Of a stretch of DNA of 5,262 nt, positions 1 to 4,921 are shown in pieces (the stretch's first letter is position 1; each line of letters opens with the position of its first letter). The notes under the pieces were generated by a model. That model did not search any database, had not been told where the DNA came from, and saw only the letters and a program-made list of their open reading frames with translations. This DNA is from Clostridiales bacterium (lineage in GTDB: Bacteria > Bacillota > Clostridia > Christensenellales > Christensenellaceae): the NCBI GenBank assembly GCA_003343685.1, contig QAKS01000060.1, forward strand, positions 1-5,262, in the 5' to 3' direction. The position numbers were made by a program, and so were the translations under genes.

Positions 1-299
1 TCGTTACGCTGATAAATGTTTTTGTTTGCGATAAAACGGTTCATTTTCGGCCGAAGCGTGATGGTCTTGATGAGCGCCGCAACAATGACATGAAAGAGCG
101 TGAGGGGAAATTCCGTTTCCGTTTTGTTTTTTTCGGCTAAATAGGCGTTGACGGGTTCCAAATCAATGCGCTCTGAAATATATGCCTCATTGTCACATCG
201 GTTGGGATAGATCAGGGGGACAATGAAGTGCATTGAATCCAGATCACGCAAAAGAACGCCGTCTTTGCGGTCGCCGAGACGTCTTTTTCTTTTTTCCAA
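1..299 (-). CDS. 2-oxoacid dehydrogenase E2-like acyltransferase, catalytic domain, N-terminal part (partial)
   Basis: The gene runs off the left edge; 99 codons are visible. It starts at a TTG (297-299) preceded by GGAGG with a 9-nt spacer, and there is no ATG or GTG in frame that fits better. The sequence goes straight into the acyltransferase fold: RRLGDRKDG (6-14), HFIVPLIYPNR (24-34), DNEAYISERID (36-46), the TLFHVIVAALIKT block (67-79) and RPKMNRFI (83-90). This pattern belongs to the E2/chloramphenicol-acetyltransferase-like catalytic domain found as stand-alone proteins in clostridia. There is no lipoyl or peripheral-subunit-binding domain at the N-terminus, so it is probably not a conventional dehydrogenase-complex E2. 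The catalytic His-xxx-Asp motif would lie beyond the edge. Its acyl substrate is unknown. It is transcribed divergently from the ABC operon and shows no functional link to it. The family is fairly sure; the function is not. Confidence 0.82.
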   Translation of the reverse strand, partial: MEKRKRRLGDRKDGVLLRDLDSMHFIVPLIYPNRCDNEAYISERIDLEPVNAYLAEKNKTETEFPLTLFHVIVAALIKTITLRPKMNRFIANKNIYQRN

Positions 300-342
300 A
301 ATATAAGTCCTCCAAAATAATAAAAAATAATTAATATATCTC

Positions 343-371
343 ATTATACGATAACCGGGCAAAAAAATCCA
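343..371 (-). promoter_or_regulatory. Probable sigma-A promoter of the E2-like gene
   Basis: On the minus strand a perfect TATAAT lies at 343-348, about 45 bases upstream of the TTG start, in a very A+T-rich stretch. With a 17-base spacer the -35 position (366-371) reads TGGATT, a poor match (3 of 6), so the promoter call rests mainly on the -10 box and the context. Confidence 0.45.
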
Positions 372-398
372 TACCCGCACAGATATTGGGTGCAGTAA

Positions 399-515
399 GA
401 AACAAAAGCCCGCAAAAACCGCATTGGCGTCAAAAGTGCAGGTCAGATTATTGATCCATCCGCATATGAGGGACAAGTAAATATTGACGGAGAAGAGATG
501 ATGTTGTATACTTAA
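399..515 (+). pseudogene. Coding-like fragment, unidentified (possible gene remnant)
   Basis: An open frame follows the TAA at 396-398 and ends at TAA 513-515. It has no plausible start codon or ribosome binding site. The middle reads GQIIDPSAYEGQVNIDGEEM, which has the composition of real protein (Gly-Asp turns, acidic patches) rather than random frame. I do not recognise the family. It could be the C-terminal scrap of a gene lost by deletion, or chance. The forward promoter at 484-512 lies inside it, so if it was once a gene the promoter arose in or was placed over its 3' end. Confidence 0.18.
484..512 (+). promoter_or_regulatory. Sigma-A promoter for the secreted-protein/ABC operon
   Basis: TTGACG (484-489) and TATACT (507-512) are separated by exactly 17 bases, each one base from consensus. 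Transcription would begin near 519, leaving an untranslated leader of about 310 nt before the first gene at 827. No better promoter is visible between here and 827, so this is the likely promoter for the whole five-gene operon. Confidence 0.65.
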
Positions 516-518
516 TAT

Positions 519-826
519 AGTAAATTTTATTCAGCTTTGGTTTCTTCACGCAACACACAAATAGTTACCATTCAGGACGCGCTGCGATCCGCAGCGGATT
601 TGTAACAAAATCATTCGAGCGCTGTATCGCAAAAGCAACGGATTACGCAGCTCTGCGGAGCGGAAGCGAAACAGGGATCACTCAATCAGGATCAAAAAAA
701 GACGAATACAGCGAATGTGCAGACGGATTTGACAAAAGAGAAGGAGGCGAGTCCGTTGGGCAGTGAACGAACGGCAAGGCATTTGGCAAAAGCGCTTCGG
801 GCGAGAGCCTGAGAAAGGAAGGAGAA
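519..826 (+). promoter_or_regulatory. Long structured 5' leader of the operon
   Basis: No confident gene occupies this stretch. It contains a perfect hairpin CGCTGCG-ATC-CGCAGCG (580-596) with only a short T-run after it, a second hairpin GCTC-TGCG-GAGC (650-661), and a GNRA-type hairpin CGGGC-GAGA-GCCTG (798-811, one G-U pair) just before the ribosome binding site of the first gene. GCTGCG at 581-586 can pair either with CGCAGC at 590-595 or with the copy at 646-651. CCGCAG (589-594) can likewise pair with CTGCGG (653-658). The structures therefore compete, which is what an attenuator or RNA switch would show. It matches no riboswitch, T-box or protein leader that I recognise. The regulatory role is inferred. 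Confidence 0.35.
756..812 (+). CDS. Possible 18-residue cationic leader peptide
   Basis: AAGGAGG (741-747) sits 8 bases before a TTG (756-758) that opens 18 codons ending at TGA 810-812, only 14 bases before the ATG of the exported-protein gene. The product would be MGSERTARHLAKALRARA, very basic, Ala-rich and helix-forming. The ribosome binding site is the best argument for it. Against it are its small size, the TTG start, and an open frame that extends well upstream without stops, so the peptide could be chance. If real, it may couple translation into the downstream gene. No known family. Confidence 0.2.
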   Translation: MGSERTARHLAKALRARA

Positions 827-1225
827 ATGAAATTTGTAAAAATTTTGATTCCCGTCGTATGTATCGTCATGTTGATGTCTCTGTGTGTGGCGGGCGCGGC
901 GCAGGTGCGGTATAACAATACCGTAGCGCCGGGCACTTCCATAAAGGTCAACCCTACGACAAAGAAAACGGGAGGCCAATACGCGACCTGTATGCACAAT
1001 AAAACGACACCGGCAGGCGACAATTATTTTCACTTTGCCTGCACGAATGCAAGCAAAAAAAGAGTGAGTGCGCTTAAAAAAGTGGCTTCCTCGGGACTGT
1101 ATAGCTCAAAATTCAATACCGGCGAGAACCAAAGCGGCAAAACCTATTACATGTATGCCGCAGCTCCGTCTACGAATACGGGTAATATTGTGATAAACGG
1201 CTACTGGAGCCCCGACAATTGGTGA
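827..1225 (+). CDS. Small exported basic protein, bacteriocin-like (unknown family)
   Basis: 132 residues. The start ATG is preceded by GGAAGGAG. Residues 1-5 are a short basic N-region, 6-23 a hydrophobic core, and AGA-A (22-25) a signal peptidase I site. The mature part would be about 107 residues and strongly basic (roughly 12 Lys/Arg against 3 Asp/Glu). It has two cysteines (55 and 72) that could form a disulfide. Many Thr, Ser, Asn, Gly and Tyr residues suggest a beta-rich fold, and the C-terminus reads GYWSPDNW (125-132). There is no lipobox, LPxTG anchor or double-glycine leader. The layout (signal peptide, beta-rich body, aromatic C-terminus, next to ABC-2 genes) recalls DUF2712-type secreted proteins and, more distantly, lactococcin 972; this is resemblance from memory, not a demonstrated match. 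It is the first gene of the operon, so it is likely the transporter's substrate or target. A structural envelope protein remains possible. Confidence 0.8.
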   Translation: MKFVKILIPVVCIVMLMSLCVAGAAQVRYNNTVAPGTSIKVNPTTKKTGGQYATCMHNKTTPAGDNYFHFACTNASKKRVSALKKVASSGLYSSKFNTGENQSGKTYYMYAAAPSTNTGNIVINGYWSPDNW

Positions 1226-1239
1226 GAAAACGGCGTAAA

Positions 1240-1261
1240 GGGGGGAGACAACACTCCCCTT
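1240..1261 (+). promoter_or_regulatory. Intercistronic stem-loop between exported-protein and permease genes
   Basis: GGGGAG (1242-1247) and CTCCCC (1254-1259) pair around a 6-base loop, and two more G-U pairs extend the stem to 1240-1261. No T-run follows, so it is unlikely to be a full terminator. It lies 15 bases after the stop of the exported-protein gene and 19 before the first permease start. Such a stem can stabilise the upstream message or reduce read-through, giving much more substrate than transporter; that role is inferred. Confidence 0.5.
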
Positions 1262-1280
1262 GCCAAACACGGGAGGGTCT

Positions 1281-2096
1281 ATGAGCATTTTTAAGCAGGA
1301 TTTGAAAAGAGTTTTCACTTCGTGGAAGATATATGCAGGGATAGCTGTTGTCATCATATGCTGGCTGGAGATGCTGACGGTTGAATTTTCCACGGGCGAT
1401 ATCAAGCAATTTGCAGATGAGTATCTGTTTTTGGCGGGCAAGAATGTTGGACTTTTGCCGCTCGTTTTTCCGCTGCTTGCCGCGTTTCCCTTTGCGGCCT
1501 CGTATCTGGAAGAAAAAAACAGTGGCGCGGGCAGGCTGATTTTGACGAGGGCAAAAAGCAGAAGGTCGTTTGCGGCGCAGCGGCTGCTGTCCAACGGGAT
1601 TGCAGGGGGAGCGATGATAGGCGGCGGCCTTGCTCTCATGCTGCTGCTCAGTCTGATTGTCGGAAGTGTTCCGGATTTTACGGCGCAGGAGTATGTGACG
1701 GAAAATGAATATGCAAATTCGTGGCTGGGAGGGCTCTATACGCAGGACGGCTACATATGGTACCTGATCATTAATGTAATCGAAGCGTTTTTGGCCGGCG
1801 CGATATGGGCCAATATCGGGATGGCGGCAGCGGCAAAATTCCGCAATTCCGCATTGCCGCCGCTGATGGGGTTTATGATCTATTACATCGGGCTGACGCT
1901 GTTCCAAAACTACTTGCCGTTAGCGACCGGAAATTCTGCCTTTAGATCCTTTTCACCCTTAACACTATATGATATGTCCGGCTCCGTGCGGTTTTCGCTG
2001 CCGCTGTTTCTAATAGGTTTGGCGCTGTACATCGGGATACCGTGCGTCGTTTTCCGCTTTGCCGTGGGCGAGGACGAGCGGCGGGGGGGGCTATGA
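1281..2096 (+). CDS. ABC-2-like multi-pass permease (permease 1)
   Basis: 271 residues. The ATG at 1281 follows GGGAGGG; a TTG seven codons upstream (1260) is in frame but lies within the stem-loop and is less likely. About six membrane segments can be read: near 17-34, 56-74, 105-130, 158-184, 190-212 and 238-260. The loop after segment 2 is charged, with EEKNSGAGRLILTRAKSRR (77-95), typical of the cytoplasmic coupling region of ABC-2-type permeases (Glu/Ser-Gly, then a Thr-Arg turn). Residues 131-157 between segments 3 and 4 are probably extracellular. It forms the transporter with the next three products. The stop overlaps the next start as ATGA, so translation is probably coupled. A G8 run (2083-2090) sits in the last codons. 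Confidence 0.85.
   Translation: MSIFKQDLKRVFTSWKIYAGIAVVIICWLEMLTVEFSTGDIKQFADEYLFLAGKNVGLLPLVFPLLAAFPFAASYLEEKNSGAGRLILTRAKSRRSFAAQRLLSNGIAGGAMIGGGLALMLLLSLIVGSVPDFTAQEYVTENEYANSWLGGLYTQDGYIWYLIINVIEAFLAGAIWANIGMAAAAKFRNSALPPLMGFMIYYIGLTLFQNYLPLATGNSAFRSFSPLTLYDMSGSVRFSLPLFLIGLALYIGIPCVVFRFAVGEDERRGGL
2083..2090 (+). repeat. G8 homopolymer at the permease 1/permease 2 junction
   Basis: Eight consecutive G residues end six bases before the end of permease 1 and also serve as the only purine-rich site in front of the permease 2 ATG at 2093. In the permease 1 frame, positions 2084-2090 form a G GGG GGG slippery heptamer. A -1 slip, or one extra G, removes the permease 1 stop and joins it to permease 2. 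Confidence 0.7.
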
Positions 2097-2893
2097 ATAC
2101 TGCTGCGCGAAGGGATCATGGAAGTTTTATAGGAAAAATCGCAGCCGCGACAGTAACCGGGGCGTATGTCGTCCTGCTTTGCCAAGGGATGGTCATTGAA
2201 ATGCTGTTGTCGTATGACAGCGGCGGCGCACAATACAGCCTGCTCGAGATGATCATGAATATCTTTTGGAGCGAAAACACGTTTACGCCGTTGATGTTCA
2301 TTTTTACACTCATGGCATTTTATGATCAAAAGCGGCGCAGCGGCACGGAGAACAGGGCGTCGGTTTTCCTGCAGGCGCTCCTGCCCGCAGGCTTTATCGT
2401 CCTGATCGCAGCGATTTGCTTTATGATAACGATCGGGACGGTGAACTATCAGGTCGGGAGCTGGAGCGTTGGCGTTGTGCAGGCGGCAAACAACAGTAAG
2501 TGGGATTGGTTGGTTGCGCAGATCGATTTTGCGAGGATCACCGCAAATCCGTTTGCATACGTCCTGTGTTTCACATTTGTTCCGCTGCTGTTATATTGCT
2601 GGATGCTGATGCTGATCATCAAACTGTGGGCTGACAGAGAAAAGAGCGAGACGGGGCTGTCAATCTGTTTATCGATTCAGATATGCGGGATGTGCCTGTT
2701 CCGGTCGGCGCTGCCCATGATGATAAAAAACTTTACACCGCAAGCGCTCGTGCTGTATCCTCAGCACAGGCTGACGAGCGGAGACGGGGCGAACGTCACG
2801 CCGGAAGCGGCGACGGTTTTTCTCGCCGCTGTCTTGATTGCACTGTTGTATTGGTGGGCAAGGAGAAAAAAGAATGTTCAAAAAAATACTTAG
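2093..2893 (+). CDS. ABC-2-like multi-pass permease (permease 2)
   Basis: 266 residues from the ATG at 2093, which overlaps the permease 1 stop by four bases (ATGA). The frame is open for 17 codons further upstream, but those lie inside permease 1 and have no ribosome binding site. Hydrophobic segments lie near 14-38, 62-77, 93-117, 152-178, 188-205 and 240-256. A positive cluster DQKRRSGTENR (78-88) follows segment 2, as in permease 1, and the tail ARRKKNVQKN (256-265) is basic, placing it in the cytoplasm. Residues 118-151 form a longer Trp-containing loop, probably outside. It is recognisably of the same general type as its two neighbours but has no close sequence identity to them that I can see. 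It probably acts as one subunit of a hetero-oligomeric exporter. Its 3' end overlaps permease 3 by 20 bases. Confidence 0.82.
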   Translation: MNTAARRDHGSFIGKIAAATVTGAYVVLLCQGMVIEMLLSYDSGGAQYSLLEMIMNIFWSENTFTPLMFIFTLMAFYDQKRRSGTENRASVFLQALLPAGFIVLIAAICFMITIGTVNYQVGSWSVGVVQAANNSKWDWLVAQIDFARITANPFAYVLCFTFVPLLLYCWMLMLIIKLWADREKSETGLSICLSIQICGMCLFRSALPMMIKNFTPQALVLYPQHRLTSGDGANVTPEAATVFLAAVLIALLYWWARRKKNVQKNT

Positions 2894-3725
2894 GTCAGAC
2901 ATGGACGTCGCCTTTACGCCGTCGGGCTGGGCAATGCCCATGGGGATCATTTTCGCGGTAATCGTGCTCGATATACTCAATGCGTATTCGAGCGGCAGAG
3001 GGTTCTGGCTGCTGGATTCCGTATTTAGGAGCTTCGGCGGGACGGATTCGGGAGAGGCATATTTCAACATATGGTCGATCATCCACTATTTGGTGAAATA
3101 CATACCGCTGCTCATGATACAGTCGGAGTTTCTGCGCCAGGAGACGGGCAATGTTTCGTATGTGATGCTGTCGCGTGTCGGAAAGGCGTCCGCGTGGGTT
3201 GCGTCGAAAATGCTGACGCTTTTCGCCACGACGGCTGTGTATTACTTTATCATCATGGCGGTGGAGGTGATACCGCTGGGGCTGATGGACGGTTTTGTGG
3301 CGCCGCCGGAGCTGCTCGCGGAATACGGCGTCGATTCCTATGTATTGTCGTCCATAGCGTCGCCGTTTTACCCGTTCATCATCTATGCGGGAATCACGCT
3401 CAGTGCGACAACGTTCTCACTTCTCTGCTTTGCGTTGGCGGTGCATTGCAGGGGCTGTTCAAACGCAATGACGTTCGTTGCGGTGTTTATCGCCGCTTCG
3501 GTAATCGTGACGGTGCCGCTGCCACAGTCGGCAAAGGCGTTTATTCCCGGGGTTTTCGGCTGTGCCAACAGGTGGGACTATTTCATCGTGCCGGGCGGCA
3601 GCGCCTCGCGCGAGGTCGTGCCGATGGGTCTCGCCGCCATGGCCAACGCCGCGTGGGTAGCGGCGGCGTATAGTTTGACGTACAGAAGAGTCCGCAAGGG
3701 CGTCATCATGAAAGAAACGGAATAG
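2874..3725 (+). CDS. ABC-2-like multi-pass permease (permease 3)
   Basis: 283 residues. The ATG at 2874 has an ideal AAGGAG (2860-2865) 8 bases upstream, so it is preferred over the longer in-frame reading from 2838. Membrane segments lie near 21-37, 66-83, 108-134, 165-190, 197-214 and 250-269. The loop after segment 2, FLRQETGNVSYVMLSRVGK (86-104), has the same Glu-Ser/Thr-Gly then Ser/Thr-Arg pattern as permease 1, which suggests that permeases 1 and 3 occupy equivalent places. An insert of about 30 residues (135-164) between segments 3 and 4 is probably extracellular and includes PPELLAEYGVD. The C-terminus is charged and cytoplasmic. The ATPase gene follows after 8 bases. The substrate cannot be read from the sequence; peptide export or immunity is inferred from context. 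Confidence 0.85.
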   Translation: MFKKILRSDMDVAFTPSGWAMPMGIIFAVIVLDILNAYSSGRGFWLLDSVFRSFGGTDSGEAYFNIWSIIHYLVKYIPLLMIQSEFLRQETGNVSYVMLSRVGKASAWVASKMLTLFATTAVYYFIIMAVEVIPLGLMDGFVAPPELLAEYGVDSYVLSSIASPFYPFIIYAGITLSATTFSLLCFALAVHCRGCSNAMTFVAVFIAASVIVTVPLPQSAKAFIPGVFGCANRWDYFIVPGGSASREVVPMGLAAMANAAWVAAAYSLTYRRVRKGVIMKETE

Positions 3726-3733
3726 GGGAGGAA

Positions 3734-4387
3734 ATGATGGAGATCAAGATCAGCGAACTGACGCTTACGCTTTCAAAGCGAACGATACTCGACCGTGTGA
3801 CCGCCGAATTTCCGTGCGGGAAAATTTACGGCATAGTGGGGCAGAACGGCTCCGGGAAATCGATGCTGTTCAAGTGCATATGCGGCTTCGTCCGGTATGA
3901 CGGCGGAAGCATCGCGGCGGACGGCAGGGTGATAGGCAAAGACATCGACTACCTGAACGATGTGGGGCTTGTGATAGAGAGGCCCGGGCTGTTCGATACG
4001 ATGAGCGGCTACAAAAATCTGAGCCTGCTAGCAGGGATAAAAGGAAAGATAGGAAAAGCGGAGATTGAGACGGCAATCAAAAATATCGGGCTCGACCCAT
4101 ATGACAAAAAGCGGGTGTCGAAATATTCCCTCGGCATGAAGCAGCGGCTTGGCATCGCTCAGGCGATGATGGAGGAGCCGTCTGTACTCATACTCGACGA
4201 GCCGATGAATGGTCTTGACCATGACGGCGTTGACACGGTGCGCCGCGCCATCCTGAACTACAAGCGCAGCGACAGGACGATATTCCTCGCCAGCCACAAT
4301 CCGGACGACATCGCGCTGCTCTGCGATGAGGTCTACGAGATGGAGGCGGGACGGATGCATGCGGTGCGGCGGAACAGAGACTGCTGA
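3734..4387 (+). CDS. ABC transporter ATPase, LanF/BcrA-like with E-loop
   Basis: 217 residues, a single nucleotide-binding domain with no membrane part. It has Walker A GQNGSGKS (36-43), signature YSLGMKQ (131-137), Walker B VLILDE (151-156) with catalytic Glu156, D-loop GLD (160-162) and switch His188 in ASHN. Where most ABC ATPases have the Q-loop Gln, this one reads VIERPGLF, with Glu82. That E-loop, together with SLGMKQ in place of LSGGQ, is characteristic of lantibiotic-immunity LanF proteins and their relatives. It should power the three permeases encoded directly upstream. Two ATGs lie in tandem; the second (3737) is 5 bases from GGAGG and may be the true start, giving 216 residues. 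The C-terminus stops right after the H-loop region with no extension, as expected for small exporter ATPases. The last gene of the operon. Confidence 0.93.
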   Translation: MMEIKISELTLTLSKRTILDRVTAEFPCGKIYGIVGQNGSGKSMLFKCICGFVRYDGGSIAADGRVIGKDIDYLNDVGLVIERPGLFDTMSGYKNLSLLAGIKGKIGKAEIETAIKNIGLDPYDKKRVSKYSLGMKQRLGIAQAMMEEPSVLILDEPMNGLDHDGVDTVRRAILNYKRSDRTIFLASHNPDDIALLCDEVYEMEAGRMHAVRRNRDC

Positions 4388-4483
4388 TCAAATTGTTCTT
4401 AACAAACGCACTGTTCGCGCTTCGGTTCGGCGTGTCTTCGCAAAAAAAAGAGAAAACAGAAACTGCCTGAATCTTTTTTCGAC

Positions 4484-4522
4484 GCCCTGCAAGTTTCCGT
4501 GTTGCGGGGCTTTTCCGTTTTT
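4484..4522 (+). terminator. Intrinsic terminator of the ABC operon
   Basis: GCCCTGCAA (4484-4492) pairs with TTGCGGGGC (4502-4510) over nine positions, one a G-U pair, around a 9-base loop. The stem is followed by TTTTCCGTTTTT. It lies about 100 bases after the ATPase stop and matches a standard Rho-independent terminator. Confidence 0.85.
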
Positions 4523-4591
4523 ATTGTGCAAATTTTACAGTCGATACAGATTTTTATCACAGCCCTCATTACTGTTTCGGATCATTGGCAA

Positions 4592-4687
4592 ATCTGCATA
4601 TTCAGCGCAGGAGAACAAACTTCGGCGGCTGACGTGATGGCACATAAATATGATGCGGAAAATATTCAAAAGTTATCAAGCTCCTAA
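4592..4687 (+). pseudogene. Possible decayed rhodanese-like domain fragment
   Basis: The frame ending at TAA 4685-4687 reads ICIFSAGEQTSAADVMAHKY and then DAENIQKLSSS. This follows the C-terminal half of a rhodanese domain residue by residue: hydrophobic strand, active-site loop, a Ser-Ala-Ala helix, then E-N-[IV]-x-x-L-S-G-G. The position of the catalytic Cys is Ser here, the Gly-Gly end is Ser-Ser, and no N-terminal half or start codon is visible. The frame runs back into the terminator hairpin. If the resemblance is real, this is a dead remnant left in the spacer. It is short, so chance cannot be excluded. Confidence 0.25.
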
Positions 4688-4792
4688 AAAGATCCGTGCA
4701 TGATTGTCACCGATGTTTGCATCTGTTTTTCTCGCCTGCTTGTTCCAGCGGTGAGATTTTCTGCCCCGTTTTTGGAATATATCATTGAACCA
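4688..4792 (+). other. Intergenic stretch with nothing recognised
   Basis: Between the possible remnant and the tandem promoters I see no gene on either strand. A tiny GATG-TTTG-CATC hairpin followed by TGTTTTT (about 4713-4731) is too weak to call a terminator. A minus-strand frame of 72 codons (4676-4894) has no ribosome binding site and unlikely composition. Confidence 0.5.
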
Positions 4793-4822
4793 TTGACAAA
4801 AGCATAAACGCCAAAAGATAAT
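4793..4822 (+). promoter_or_regulatory. Upstream sigma-A promoter of the 2-hydroxyacid dehydrogenase gene
   Basis: A perfect TTGACA (4793-4798) is separated by 18 bases from GATAAT (4817-4822). The gene at 4922 is about 100 bases downstream. Its last base is also the first base of the next promoter's -35 box, so polymerase could not occupy both sites at once. Confidence 0.5.
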
Positions 4823-4850
4823 GGACAGCGATCGAGATGTCATGTATAAT
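4822..4850 (+). promoter_or_regulatory. Proximal sigma-A promoter of the 2-hydroxyacid dehydrogenase gene
   Basis: TGGACA (4822-4827) and a perfect TATAAT (4845-4850) are 17 bases apart. Transcription would begin near 4857, about 65 bases before the start codon at 4922. This is the better placed of the two tandem promoters. Confidence 0.62.
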
Positions 4851-4860
4851 TGAGGAGAGA

Positions 4861-4882
4861 GCATTTTGCGGGTTGAAAATGC
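4861..4882 (+). promoter_or_regulatory. Inverted repeat just after the transcription start (operator or 5' hairpin)
   Basis: GCATTTT (4861-4867) and AAAATGC (4876-4882) form a perfect 7-base inverted repeat around GCGGGTTG. It begins a few bases after the predicted start of transcription, where a repressor operator or a stabilising 5' hairpin would be expected. Which one it is cannot be told from the sequence. Confidence 0.4.
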
Positions 4883-4921
4883 AGTAAACAGCACGCGTTA
4901 TGAGGAAAAGAGAAACGACAA

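Noticed and set aside
580..602. Perfect hairpin 580-596 as a full intrinsic terminator
   Set aside because: Only three T residues follow, then mixed sequence, so it is better treated as a leader structure.
591..730. Three CGGATT copies (595, 639, 725) as a direct-repeat operator
   Set aside because: Spacing is irregular (44 and 86 bases) and only six bases are shared by all three, so chance is likely.
729..757. TTGACA at 729-734 as a closer promoter for the operon
   Set aside because: No -10-like hexamer exists 16-18 bases downstream; the matching positions read TCCGTT.
827..886. Lipoprotein signal ending at Cys20 of the exported protein
   Set aside because: The residues before the Cys (Met-Ser-Leu) do not fit a lipobox, which needs Gly or Ala at -1; an AGA-A signal peptidase I site follows instead.
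682..1033. Two minus-strand frames of 113 codons across the leader and the exported-protein gene
   Set aside because: They lie opposite a gene with a clear signal peptide and ribosome binding site, overlap each other in different frames, and have no protein-family character.
1106..1907. Long minus-strand frames opposite permease 1
   Set aside because: Mirror frames of a G+C-balanced membrane gene; composition is not protein-like and there are no ribosome binding sites.
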